A stretch of DNA of 42,461 nucleotides from Hydrogenimonas thermophila (GTDB lineage Bacteria > Campylobacterota > Campylobacteria > Campylobacterales > Hydrogenimonadaceae), in contig NZ_FOXB01000019.1 in the NCBI RefSeq assembly GCF_900115615.1, positions 1 to 42,461 of the forward strand, in the 5' to 3' direction. Below the pieces are notes generated by a model. It saw only the letters and a program-made list of their open reading frames with translations, had not been told where the DNA came from and ran no database searches. The position numbers and the translations under genes are program-made. Below, one piece after another: positions 17,301 to 24,727 of the stretch (positions are counted from its first letter, which is position 1; the number at the start of each line of letters is the position of its first letter).

Positions 17301-17445
17301 CAGTTGCAATCTCTGGTCGATTTGAATCTGGAAAGAGTTTTCTATCAATTGAGTTATAGCCATAAAGACCCAAAAAGAGGAAAAGCCCCAAAAAAGAGAT
17401 GATGTAGTATGGTCTTTTTAGAAACTTATCTATTAAATTACTCAT
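14362..17445 (-). CDS. RND efflux pump inner-membrane transporter (AcrB/HAE1-like)
   Basis: Proton-driven exporter of 1027 residues, normal for the family. TM1 is at the N-terminus (YYIISFLGLFLFLGLYGY) followed by a large periplasmic porter loop, the helix-4 motif LLLDDAVVVMENIERH near residue 395 with the two proton-relay aspartates, a second periplasmic loop, and a terminal TM cluster. The paired aspartates and small first loop fit HAE1 or a broad amphiphile pump rather than CzcA. It is the last gene of a tetR-tolC-MFP-RND operon, overlapping the MFP gene by 8 nt. Substrate unknown. Confidence 0.93.
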   Translation of the reverse strand: MSNLIDKFLKRPYYIISFLGLFLFLGLYGYNSIDRKLFPDSNRPEIATVIIWPGASAKDIASNVAVPIEKELYALDKIRRVYSSTIDEVSVIRAEFHYEKDIESAATDVANAISKIRSSLPPDIKEPQIHKITAATPPVITIGVSSKVASLLDVREICENEIKNDLLKIEGVSNVDIFGGFKKEILVEVDKKAVDKLGLNMGQVLGMLSKNDRDYAIGFMDIDRGRFLLKSNGKRDRLEQIKKLPITDKVRLEDIAHISYGHYDNSALYYGNGKPAIALSVQRSIDADVIKTIENVEAKLKEIKANYPGLDFEVTDSQKDTIEQSITNMFESLRDAIIMSTIVAFFFLASFRQVLVVLFTIPLVYASTVAMMYLFGIEFSVVTLTAIILALGLLLDDAVVVMENIERHYKELGKPIGKAVLDGTKEIMFADLSGTITTMVALFPIMFVGDYPQTVFRPLVSTLLIALAASYIISITTVPLLSMKFLAIQSSWVLKAEEVFAKVSDYFNNGARNFFAQLAKAAMERKRIAFLYFASLLILFAISARVVMPTVGQELMPPMDTGIVKINITMDPNLPIEKSAEVLQKVNQAVYDSGAVKRVSSAIGSEAGVLSIGSAGGIDSISITATYLNRFEREESIWDIEHKIREKIQQIPNIKYFSVFDYGATALSSIRGNVDVMLSSDSFEKLQTASERLFEVLQNTQGLVNVAKTWDLSKDVYQLKIDEQKSAYYGVSADDIAKQTALYLKGSPSASLAVNNAVDTLIRVRGADREKALMTLDTILIDTPKGKIPLSTFSSLVKVKEPSQITREGLKYTVDVYGFREKASISHIMQNFDKAYAGIELPDGVELTQTGDIAQFQDSAKRMVKAVAFGVGLIFFVLIPMFNSFRAPLLIIFSIPLTLVGASWILLLMDYHTSMPAMMGFILLSGIIVNNAILLIEFALLGMKRGLSSKEAMLESIKIRTRPVLMTAFATTAGMLPVALGWAIGLERLAPLGAVAIGGLMVGTFLTLVFIPILFVWIYKKKESVDF

Positions 17446-18592
17446 TATTTACTACCTTAACACTCTTTAAAACAAATAGTCGTGAAAGTTTATCGTTACT
17501 TCCCACCGCTACCGGTTCTGTAATCTCACTATCGATTACAGCATAGCTTCCATCACTTGCCAAAACTTTCACCTTTTTAGGAACAAACTCACTTTGGTTA
17601 TAGACAAAAACATATCGCTCTTTCTCTTTACTACCCACCTTTTCAAGAAGTGCTGTAACAGGAACAGCAGTACCTTTGGCGCTTCTTGTCACTACTTCTA
17701 CTGAAATATTACTGTTTTCAGGCAGTGCTAATTTGCCTTTTAAATCGACTCTTGCTATACCAAGGGCTTTTTCACTCTCTGGTAAAATTTCGCTAATCTT
17801 ATCTTCAACTCCATTTACATAGACTTTCATCCCTCTTTTTATACTCTCTTTAACAAGTGGAAACTGAAACTCTACTCTCTTTTTATCTCCCAAAAGCTTC
17901 ACTATAGGTTTGCCTGGCATTGCCAAATCGCCTATTCTTAAAAAGATTTTTCCTACAGTTCCATCAGTTAAAGCTTTTATAGAGGCATAGCGTAACTGGT
18001 TTATTTTAGAATCAAGCTGTGCTTTTAGAGCCTTTAACTCCTCTTGCTTTGCTTCTATGCTATTTTTTGTAGTAATATACTTTGACTCTTTTAACTCCAT
18101 AGCAACTTTTGACAGATCCAACTTCTCTTTTGCCAAAGCATCAGCCTTGTAAAGTTTCAAATTTCTTTCATAAACAGACTTTGCCTGCAAGAAATCACTC
18201 TCAAGAGCTTTTAGAGAGAACTTTAAAGACTCTATTGCACTATTTAACGCTTTTATAGAAGCCTTTTGCGCCTTGACGGCTGACTTTAGCTCTTTGTCAT
18301 CTATTGAGATTAACAGATCACCCTTTTTTACGCGATCACCCTCCTCTACATATATCTTTTGAATGAAACCGCTTATTTTAGAGGCTATTACAGGATGATC
18401 TACCGAGTAGTAACGCCCTATAAAACTTCTTTTTTCTTCAATACTTTTGACTTTGGGCATCGCCGTCTCTACTGTAACAGACTTTGCCACCGGTGTTGGA
18501 AGATTTGCCAACTGCTCTTTTTTCTTCTTTAAAACTACAATACCGCCTGCAACCAGTAAAACAACAATTATAAGACCAATTACTTTTTTCAT
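17438..18592 (-). CDS. RND periplasmic adaptor (membrane fusion protein)
   Basis: A 384-residue adaptor linking the inner-membrane pump to TolC. It begins with a membrane anchor/signal (VIGLIIVVLLVAGGIVVL), then a lipoyl half (IQKIYVEEGDRVKKGDLLISID), a long coiled-coil hairpin at about 105-200 (KAQKASIKALNSAIESLK... SKINQL), the second lipoyl half (DGTVGKIFLRIGDLAMPG), and beta-barrel and membrane-proximal domains. Its start overlaps the TolC gene by 4 nt. Confidence 0.93.
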   Translation of the reverse strand: MKKVIGLIIVVLLVAGGIVVLKKKKEQLANLPTPVAKSVTVETAMPKVKSIEEKRSFIGRYYSVDHPVIASKISGFIQKIYVEEGDRVKKGDLLISIDDKELKSAVKAQKASIKALNSAIESLKFSLKALESDFLQAKSVYERNLKLYKADALAKEKLDLSKVAMELKESKYITTKNSIEAKQEELKALKAQLDSKINQLRYASIKALTDGTVGKIFLRIGDLAMPGKPIVKLLGDKKRVEFQFPLVKESIKRGMKVYVNGVEDKISEILPESEKALGIARVDLKGKLALPENSNISVEVVTRSAKGTAVPVTALLEKVGSKEKERYVFVYNQSEFVPKKVKVLASDGSYAVIDSEITEPVAVGSNDKLSRLFVLKSVKVVNNE

Positions 18593-19836
18593 TTTTCACC
18601 TACCGTTATATAGTTTAAATATGCTCTTTGCATTGTAAGATCATATGTTGCACCGATCAGATCACTCTCAGCTTTTCTCTTTTTTGAAATTGCTAAAAGC
18701 AGATCATACACATCAGATACACCGTTTTGATACTTGATCTTTTCAGTCTCTTCAATTTTAGTTAAAAACTCAAGCTGTTTTTTCAAAGCTTCTATCTTGG
18801 CAGTTGCCGTAGCAATACGCTCTTTTGCGTCAACAATGTCACTTTTAAGTTTAAGATAACTTTTTTTAAGTTTATGTTCAGAGATCATATGCGCTATTTT
18901 TGCCTTTTGAAACTGCGCATCTCTATTGCCAAAATCATACAGTGGAATGTTAATGCTAACTCCCGCCTGCCACAACTCCTCTTGCTCACCTGAAGCAAAG
19001 TTGTCTCCATAATATGCATTAAAAGCAACCTTCGGATAATAAAGTGCTTTTGCTTTTGCAATTCCCTTTTTACTCTTTTGTGTATCTAAAAGTGCTTTTT
19101 TATAGATTAAAGAATTTTTAGGATCAACACTGTCACTAACTCTCTCTTCATCATAAATATCTTCAACACTATCTATTTTTTCAATGCCTATGAGAGATGC
19201 AAGCTTTGCTTTAAGTATCTTTATAGAGTTATCAATATTTAAAGAGTTATATTTTGCAATCTCCAGTTCAGATGCAACCTTTAAAAGATCCAATTTAGCC
19301 TTTTTACCCAACTCATACTCTTGTTCAACTTTTGATTGAAGAGTCTCCAAAGCTTTTTGATATGAAAGTGCCGATACTCTCTCTTTTTTAAGTGTTAAAA
19401 TTTTAAAGTATATAGATTTGATGTTATAGATCAACTGCTCTTTACTCAAAGCAAAGTCAGTTTTTGAAATCTTTTTAGAAAGCTCTGCTATCTCAATAGA
19501 TCTAAGATCGGAAAATCCGTTAAAGAGCATAACATCATACTTTAAGCCTAAAGTGCCAATATCTTTGCTTGTTACAATATCAGGCGAAATGGGAGGAACT
19601 ATTGGAGCTAGTGTTCTTGGTATATTGTAAGTTGTGTAACTGCCAACTACATTAATTGATCCAAGATTTTTAGCCTTTTTAACTCTCTTCTCTTCAATCG
19701 ATTGGTTGATTTTCTCTTTCTCTATGAGAATCAAAGGACTCTTTTTAAGAGCAGTATCTATTGCTTCATTTAGTGTCATAGCCCAGCTGTTTTGAAAAGC
19801 AACAAGAAGAGCTACAGTAACAAGTTTTCTATTCAT
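18589..19836 (-). CDS. TolC-family outer-membrane efflux protein
   Basis: Outer-membrane channel of the tripartite pump. The start is set at 19836 (MNRKLVTVALLVAFQNSWAM), which gives a clean signal peptide and has GGGAG 7 nt upstream; the longer frame from 19857 adds seven residues including the ribosome site. Two OEP repeats of long helices are seen, with MTLNEAIDTALKKSP after the signal and KYQNGVSDVYDLLLAISKK near the C-terminus, the typical family motif. Its ATG overlaps the tetR stop (8 nt). Confidence 0.92.
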   Translation of the reverse strand: MNRKLVTVALLVAFQNSWAMTLNEAIDTALKKSPLILIEKEKINQSIEEKRVKKAKNLGSINVVGSYTTYNIPRTLAPIVPPISPDIVTSKDIGTLGLKYDVMLFNGFSDLRSIEIAELSKKISKTDFALSKEQLIYNIKSIYFKILTLKKERVSALSYQKALETLQSKVEQEYELGKKAKLDLLKVASELEIAKYNSLNIDNSIKILKAKLASLIGIEKIDSVEDIYDEERVSDSVDPKNSLIYKKALLDTQKSKKGIAKAKALYYPKVAFNAYYGDNFASGEQEELWQAGVSINIPLYDFGNRDAQFQKAKIAHMISEHKLKKSYLKLKSDIVDAKERIATATAKIEALKKQLEFLTKIEETEKIKYQNGVSDVYDLLLAISKKRKAESDLIGATYDLTMQRAYLNYITVGEK

Positions 19837-20452
19837 AAGTTGCTCCCTTAAGTGCAAAAATTATCTTTTTAGAGAGTATCTTTGCCATATCTTTTATGTC
19901 AGGTTCCGGCAATACTTTAAAATCTCCTGTTACGTGTTTAGCAACCTTTTGTCTCATTTTTTGCGTTGTTTGATGCATAATAAGAGGAGAGACTATCATC
20001 ATCTGTACAATCATAGGGTTTTCAGTCTTAAAAACTCTATTATCAACACCTTCATTAATGATAGATGTCAAAACCCCAAGCATTTTTGCCAATTGAACCG
20101 TTGCACTTTCTGGTAAATTTTCTCCATTATCTGCAAACTCATGAGTCAAAACAGCAGCAAAACAGCTTCTCTCATTTAAAAACTCTCCAAACGCTTCTAT
20201 GTATGCCACCAGTTTATCTTCTACATCAGTTTTTAAACTTACAGCTTCTTCAACCCTTTTTGCCAAAGGCTCTAAGTGCTTAAGAAGTACAGCCTCATAT
20301 AGTGCTGACTTATCTTTAAAATGGTAGTAAATTGCTGGTTTTGTTATTTCTGCTTCAGAAGCTATCTCTTCCAAAGAGGCAGAAGCAAATCCAGCTTTTG
20401 AAAAGTGTTTAGAGGCTATCTCTAAAATCACCTCTTTCTTATTGACTCTCAA
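19829..20452 (-). CDS. TetR-family repressor of the efflux operon
   Basis: A 207-residue regulator. The N-terminal HTH is canonical: EVILEIASKHFSKAGFASAS, LEEIASEAEITKPAIYYHFK. The C-terminal ligand domain is helical. The start codon is TTG at 20452 with a strong AAGGAG 5 nt upstream. As first gene of the operon, next to a palindromic operator, it very probably represses itself and the pump until a pump substrate binds. This is a common CmeR/AcrR-like design. Confidence 0.9.
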   Translation of the reverse strand: MRVNKKEVILEIASKHFSKAGFASASLEEIASEAEITKPAIYYHFKDKSALYEAVLLKHLEPLAKRVEEAVSLKTDVEDKLVAYIEAFGEFLNERSCFAAVLTHEFADNGENLPESATVQLAKMLGVLTSIINEGVDNRVFKTENPMIVQMMIVSPLIMHQTTQKMRQKVAKHVTGDFKVLPEPDIKDMAKILSKKIIFALKGATYE

Positions 20453-20460
20453 TGATTCTC

Positions 20461-20480
20461 CTTACTTATCGTTAAGTAAG
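20461..20480. promoter_or_regulatory. Palindromic operator upstream of tetR
   Basis: CTTACTTA-TCGT-TAAGTAAG is a perfect 8-4-8 inverted repeat, 9 nt before the tetR TTG start and overlapping the ribosome-binding region. Its length and symmetry fit a TetR dimer site. It stands out against the surrounding asymmetric AT-rich DNA. Confidence 0.75.
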
Positions 20481-20546
20481 TATAACGCACTAAGCTTAAA
20501 TATTTATCAATATAAGTTTTTAAACTAAAAGTAAATCTATATTTGA

Positions 20547-20563
20547 TATTATGATGTATAATA
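20547..20563 (+). promoter_or_regulatory. Likely vapB operator overlapping a -10 box
   Basis: TATTAT-GATGT-ATAATA is a perfect 6-5-6 inverted repeat; TATAAT (20557-20562) within it is a perfect -10 box. It lies 22 nt before the antitoxin start. Occlusion of the -10 by the RHH antitoxin would give autorepression. Confidence 0.55.
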
Positions 20564-20584
20564 CTAATGTATATGGAGCAAAAT

Positions 20585-20809
20585 ATGCACAGAACACAAA
20601 TCTATTTTGAAGAGACCCTTTTTGAAGAGTTGAAAAAACAGGCTAATTTAATGGGTATGTCACTATCAGCTTACATAAGAGAGACTTTAAAAAATGATTT
20701 AAAAAATAAAAAGTCAAAGCAAAACAGAGTTAATTTAAAAGAGTTTTCTGGAATGTGGGAAAATAGAGATATTTCACAAGAATCTTTAAGAAAAAAAGCT
20801 TGGAAATGA
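20585..20809 (+). CDS. vapB: Ribbon-helix-helix antitoxin, VapB-like (second module)
   Basis: Starts at ATG 20585 (MHRTQIYFEETLFEELKKQA) with GGAG 6 nt upstream; in-frame ATGs at 20567 and 20573 are less likely. The ribbon HRTQIYFEE and helices SLSAYIRETLKNDLKN are typical RHH_1 features. The C-terminal WENRDISQESLRKKAWK is the toxin-binding tail with the usual Trp. ATGA overlap with the toxin gene shows coupling. Confidence 0.85.
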   Translation: MHRTQIYFEETLFEELKKQANLMGMSLSAYIRETLKNDLKNKKSKQNRVNLKEFSGMWENRDISQESLRKKAWK

Positions 20810-21171
20810 TCATATTAGATACTAATGTTTTAATAGAAATATTAAAAGGAAATAACAAAACTGTTAAAAAAGTTGAATCATTTGATGAAATTTTAGCTAT
20901 ATCATCCATCAGTGCAATGGAGCTTTTCTATGGAGTACTAAATAAAAATGAAACTAAACAACTTGAAAAATTTATATCTTTATTTGAGATTATCCATTTA
21001 AATGAAACAATTTCTAAAAAAGCTTTAAAATTGATAAATAAGTATGCAAAAAGTCACTCTTTGGATATTCCAGATAGTTTAATAGCAGCCACTACGATAG
21101 AAACCAAAAGCAAATTATTTACTTATAATATAAAGGACTTCAGATATATTGATAACTGTAACTTGATTTAA
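20806..21171 (+). CDS. vapC: PIN-domain ribonuclease toxin, VapC-like (second module)
   Basis: A 121-residue PIN domain starting at the ATG of the ATGA overlap (a TTG two codons upstream is possible). Catalytic acids appear in LDTNVLIEIL, SAMELFYGV and LDIPDSLIAATT, with the final NIKDFRYI block. The sequence is intact. This module is unrelated in sequence to the vapBC near position 8.5 kb, so cross-neutralisation is unlikely. Confidence 0.88.
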   Translation: MIILDTNVLIEILKGNNKTVKKVESFDEILAISSISAMELFYGVLNKNETKQLEKFISLFEIIHLNETISKKALKLINKYAKSHSLDIPDSLIAATTIETKSKLFTYNIKDFRYIDNCNLI

Positions 21172-21212
21172 AATTAACTATCTATTAACCAAACTTGGAT
21201 AATATAACATTT

Positions 21213-21722
21213 ATGAAAAAAGTAGCAGTTGTTATTGGATTAATTACTCTTATTGTCGTCATATTTTTATCATTAGCTGATAAACCTCATCCAAAGATTG
21301 TCTTGCTTGGTAACAGTTCTCATCAGCCTGTTGATTTCTTGCCAAAAGCATACCAGTGTAGTGCCTGTAAAATGCCTATTGAAAGCAAAAAGTATTCGGC
21401 AGAAGTAGTAGCACCAGATGGTAAAACCTGGTTTTTTGATGATGTAGGATGTTTAGGTGAATGGATTGCAGAACAAAAGTTTAAAGATAAAGCCATCATA
21501 TGGGTATATACCATAGATACAAAATGCTGGATTGATGGAAGAAAAGCTTGGTACTCTGTCTTTGAAAATACACCTATGGGTTATGGATTTGGAGCTTATG
21601 AAAAAAGAGATAACAATATGATTGACTTTAAAACTATGGTTGAGAGAATGGTTAAAGGTGAAAATCTTACAAACCGAGAATATGCAAAAAAACTTTTGGA
21701 AATGAAAAATGGAAGCCGTTAA
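21213..21722 (+). CDS. NosL-like copper-binding membrane-anchored protein
   Basis: A 169-residue protein with an N-terminal membrane anchor/signal (VAVVIGLITLIVVIFLSLA) and the NosL motif CSACKMPI (C49, C52, M54), ligands for Cu(I) in that family. There is no lipobox, unlike typical NosL. The ATG at 21213 is preferred over the TTG at 21195 because it starts directly with the anchor. It overlaps the next gene by 14 nt, a DsbD_2-like membrane protein. No nosZ is visible, so its copper client may instead be a cytochrome oxidase or other cuproprotein. Confidence 0.8.
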   Translation: MKKVAVVIGLITLIVVIFLSLADKPHPKIVLLGNSSHQPVDFLPKAYQCSACKMPIESKKYSAEVVAPDGKTWFFDDVGCLGEWIAEQKFKDKAIIWVYTIDTKCWIDGRKAWYSVFENTPMGYGFGAYEKRDNNMIDFKTMVERMVKGENLTNREYAKKLLEMKNGSR

Positions 21723-22419
21723 TCTCATATCAATAGCAACAATAGCATTTTTGGGAGCATTTGGTCACTGCATCGGAATGTGTGGAGGAATAGTACTCGC
21801 TTATACAGGAGCAAAAGTAGATCCAAAATGGCACAGAAGCCACCAAGCTACTGCTCACCTGCTCTACTCTTTAGGACGCATAACAACTTATACAGTTATG
21901 GGTGCACTTTTTGGGTATCTTGGCAGTGTAGCTACTTTCAGTGGCTACACAGTAGGTGGACTTTTTCTTTTTGCAGGTTTTGTAATGATCCTAACCGGTC
22001 TCTCTATAATGGGTAAAGTAAAATTTTTAACTATCATAGAACACTCTATTATGAAAAGTGAATGGTATCAAAAAAGCTTTAGATCTATAATGGGTAACCA
22101 AACACTCTTTAGTTTCTATCTTCTAGGAATGATCAATGGTCTACTTCCTTGCGGTTTTGTCTACTTCTTTGCTGTTACTGCTGCAAGCACAATGAGTCCT
22201 TTATGGGGTGCAATAGTAATGCTGATTTTTGGTATCAGTACCATTCCTGCACTCTTTAGTCTTGGCTTTTTTACAGGCTTAATGCAAAAAGGTAAACTGC
22301 GTCAAACAATGATAACTATTGCTTCAATTGCTGTAATTATATATGGTCTTTTTATGATTTATGATGCATCTAAGTTTATTAGAAATCCTGAAAGAAGTTT
22401 ACTGCACTGTTGTGATTAA
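21709..22419 (+). CDS. DsbD_2/TauE-like integral membrane protein, probable copper or thiol transport
   Basis: A 236-residue protein with about six membrane segments in two halves. Each half has the family signature: FGHCIGMCGGIVLAY (C21, C25) and GLLPCGFVYFFAV. This PF13386 (sulfite exporter TauE/SafE-like, DsbD_2) group is commonly found with cytochrome oxidase and copper genes in Campylobacterota, where it is thought to handle copper or thiols. Coupling to the NosL-like gene (14-nt overlap) supports copper delivery. The biochemical role is inference. Confidence 0.85.
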   Translation: MEAVNLISIATIAFLGAFGHCIGMCGGIVLAYTGAKVDPKWHRSHQATAHLLYSLGRITTYTVMGALFGYLGSVATFSGYTVGGLFLFAGFVMILTGLSIMGKVKFLTIIEHSIMKSEWYQKSFRSIMGNQTLFSFYLLGMINGLLPCGFVYFFAVTAASTMSPLWGAIVMLIFGISTIPALFSLGFFTGLMQKGKLRQTMITIASIAVIIYGLFMIYDASKFIRNPERSLLHCCD

Positions 22420-22434
22420 AAAATATTCAAATAA

Positions 22435-22453
22435 AAGCCCCAAAAGGGGGCTT
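22435..22453 (-). terminator. Terminator of the cytochrome c peroxidase gene
   Basis: AAGCCCC (22435-22441) and GGGGCTT (22447-22453) form a 7-bp GC-rich stem; reading on the minus strand it is followed by a T-rich run (TTTTATTTGAATATTTTTT). It sits between convergent genes and may serve both. Confidence 0.8.
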
Positions 22454-22458
22454 GAAAA

Positions 22459-23490
22459 TTAGTGAAGATCAGGTTTTGGAGTTTTGTTAGTACTTGCAGG
22501 AAGTTCAGGGTAACGAATATATGGCTTTTTACCTGTTAAGCTCTTAAAGAATGCTTTAATTTTATCAGCCTCTTCATCTGTTATTTTTACACCAAGTTGA
22601 GTCTCACCCATTATCTTTATAGCCTCTTTAATATCCCATACTGCTCCATTATGAAAATATGGACGTGTTTGAAGAATATTTCGCAATGTTGGTGTTTTTA
22701 CCAATCCGTTTTTATCTCCTTTGAAATCGCCTATATTTGCATACTTATATTTACCTACAGCTGGGAATGGCTGCATAGTTCCGCCTAATCCAACTCCATT
22801 ATGACAACTTACGCACCCTTTGTCTATAAAGATTTTAAGTCCCTCTTTCTCTTTTTTACTTAATGCTTTATCACATCCATTAAGGAACTCATCAAAACGA
22901 GATGGTGTTACAAGTGTACGTTCAAAAACAGCTATAACATCTGCAACATCTTTAAATGTTGGTTTAAATTTAGGATCATTGTATGCGTGTTTAAATGCTT
23001 TTACATATGCAGGAATTGAGTTTACTACTTTTTCTACATGCTCTTTTGTTGCTGCCATTTCAGGAGCTGCTTGGATAGGTCCTTGTGCCTGATCTTCAAG
23101 ATCTGGACTTCTTCCATCCCAAAACTGCTTTTGCATAAATACTGCATTATATACTGTTGGAGAGTTCAAGTGGTGTGGATTTTGTGTCCATTTATGACCA
23201 GTTGCAGCATCAACTCCATCAACTCCACCTGTTGCCAAATTATGGCAAGAGTTACAACTTATAAGTCCACTTTTACTCAATCTTGGATCAAAAAATAACT
23301 TTTTACCCAATTCAACTTTTTCATCTGTTATTGGGTTTTTAGGATTATCTATTAGTTTATAAAGTTCTATCTTATTTTCTGGAATAGCTTTTAGTCCAGT
23401 ATTTTTTGCTTTTTCCAACAATCCTTCAGATGCAACTGCACTTAAACCAAATATAGTAGCAATACTATACACCGTTAATAATCGTTTCAT
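22459..23490 (-). CDS. Di-haem cytochrome c peroxidase (CcpA/MauG family)
   Basis: Periplasmic peroxidase reducing H2O2 with electrons from cytochrome c. A signal peptide (LLTVYSIATIFGLSAVAS) is followed by two haem-binding sites, CNSCH (C79, C82, H83) and CVSCH (C227, C230, H231). The 343 residues and the conserved VYNAVFMQKQFWDGRSPDLE and FKTPTLRN-like (VKTPTLRNILQTRPYFHNG) blocks identify the family. It stands next to a PerR-like regulator and a ferritin-like gene, consistent with peroxide defence. Confidence 0.95.
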   Translation of the reverse strand: MKRLLTVYSIATIFGLSAVASEGLLEKAKNTGLKAIPENKIELYKLIDNPKNPITDEKVELGKKLFFDPRLSKSGLISCNSCHNLATGGVDGVDAATGHKWTQNPHHLNSPTVYNAVFMQKQFWDGRSPDLEDQAQGPIQAAPEMAATKEHVEKVVNSIPAYVKAFKHAYNDPKFKPTFKDVADVIAVFERTLVTPSRFDEFLNGCDKALSKKEKEGLKIFIDKGCVSCHNGVGLGGTMQPFPAVGKYKYANIGDFKGDKNGLVKTPTLRNILQTRPYFHNGAVWDIKEAIKIMGETQLGVKITDEEADKIKAFFKSLTGKKPYIRYPELPASTNKTPKPDLH

Positions 23491-23577
23491 TCCTACAACT
23501 CCTACTCATTTTTTAGAATTATAGCACTAAAAGATAAATTTTTTCCTTAAATAATTTTAGTTATTAAGAAAAATCTT

Positions 23578-24093
23578 TTAGCTAATAGATCCTTTTATCT
23601 GATCAATAAATTCTGTTATATCATCATGCAGAGCTACTAAATCTTCTTCATGTTCTACTTCATCTGCTAATATTTGACTTACTATATCATAAGTAACAAT
23701 ATCTTTTCCCTGTGTCATATTTGCCAATTGACTATAAATACTTATTGCGCACTGTTCTCCTTGTATTGCATCTTCTAAAATTTTAAGAACATCTGGTTCT
23801 GTAGGTGCTTTATATCCACATACACTCTTATCAAACCACTCCTTTGGATCGAGAATTGGTGTACCTCCTAGTTGAATAATTCTATCAGCAATAAGTCCGG
23901 CATGTCTTAACTCATCTGCTGCATGCTGTGTTAACTCTACAATTGCAGCATCTTTCATTATTCCTTTAATTACTTTACTTTCAATATAGTATTGATAGTA
24001 AGCCAACCACTCATCTGCATATGCTTGATTTAATAAACTTATTACTTTATCAATATCTAAGTCTTTAATAATTGATTTGCCTCTTATTGCCAT
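23578..24093 (-). CDS. Ferritin-like di-iron protein
   Basis: A 171-residue four-helix-bundle protein with ferritin/Dps-like ligand spacing: ADEWLAYYQYYIES, HAADELRHAGLI, AIQGEQCAISIYS and ADEVEHEEDL supply Glu/His pairs for a di-iron centre. The relative is the bacterioferritin/thermostable Dps-like branch rather than classical Dps; no haem-binding Met is obvious. AAGGAT precedes the start. Divergent from a PerR-like gene across a palindrome, so iron or peroxide control is likely. Two Cys (in SVCGYK and GEQCAI) suggest DpsL-type members. Confidence 0.8.
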   Translation of the reverse strand: MAIRGKSIIKDLDIDKVISLLNQAYADEWLAYYQYYIESKVIKGIMKDAAIVELTQHAADELRHAGLIADRIIQLGGTPILDPKEWFDKSVCGYKAPTEPDVLKILEDAIQGEQCAISIYSQLANMTQGKDIVTYDIVSQILADEVEHEEDLVALHDDITEFIDQIKGSIS

Positions 24094-24151
24094 TTAATAT
24101 CCTTTTTTATTTATTATTCTTATCAGTCATTATTGGACATTCCTCCTTAAA

Positions 24152-24166
24152 AGAAAATTATTTTCT
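24152..24166. promoter_or_regulatory. Fur/PerR-like 7-1-7 box between divergent genes
   Basis: AGAAAAT-T-ATTTTCT is a perfect 7-1-7 inverted repeat, the architecture of Fur/PerR sites, in the 176-bp gap between the ferritin-like gene and the Fur-family gene. The sequence differs from the Bacillus PerR consensus; binding by the adjacent regulator is inference from position and shape. Confidence 0.55.
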
Positions 24167-24269
24167 ATAAAAAGCAAATATCTTAATCAAATTATTTGAA
24201 AAATAGGTGTATAAACTTTCAAAAATAAAGATTACGATAAAATAATGGAATCAACTATAGGGAGAATTT

Positions 24270-24680
24270 ATGAAGAGTTCAGCTGAATTGTTAAAAGAAC
24301 ATCAATTAAAAGTAACACCTCAAAGACTGAAAATTATTAAAATGCTTGAAGAGTATGGTCATCTAAACGTTGATGAACTATATAATGAAATGTTAAAAGA
24401 GTTTCCAAGCGTATCATTAGCTACTATATATAAAAATATAAATCAAATGATTGATAGTGGAATCATACAAGAAGTAAAGCTTCCCCAAACCAAATCGGTT
24501 TACGAGCTCATAAAAGAACCTCATTTACATATGATTTGCAATATATGCCTTAATGTAGAAGATATTATAATAGGAACGGACAAAATCATAGAGGAAGCTG
24601 AAAAACTGAGCGGATATAAAATAGAAGATAGTTTTATGACACTTAGAGGAATTTGCCCTAGTTGTCAAAACCAAAGTTAA
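24270..24680 (+). CDS. Fur-family repressor, PerR-like
   Basis: A 136-residue metalloregulator. The winged helix is VTPQRLKIIKMLEEYGHLNVDELY...SLATIYKNINQMIDSG; the C-terminal domain has two CxxC pairs (C90/C93 and C129/C132) for structural zinc. The HxHxxxC-like PHLHMICNIC site and absence of a His-rich tail favour PerR over Fur. It is divergently arranged with a ferritin-like gene and near a peroxidase gene, which fits peroxide sensing. Specific identity is inferred. Confidence 0.85.
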   Translation: MKSSAELLKEHQLKVTPQRLKIIKMLEEYGHLNVDELYNEMLKEFPSVSLATIYKNINQMIDSGIIQEVKLPQTKSVYELIKEPHLHMICNICLNVEDIIIGTDKIIEEAEKLSGYKIEDSFMTLRGICPSCQNQS

Positions 24681-24727
24681 TACTTTACCTCTATATAAGA
24701 CAAGAGTCAGTTTTAATTTAAATAGTT

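Noticed and set aside
21213-22419. Part of a nos (N2O reductase) operon
   Set aside because: No nosZ, nosD, nosF or nosY gene is next to the pair.
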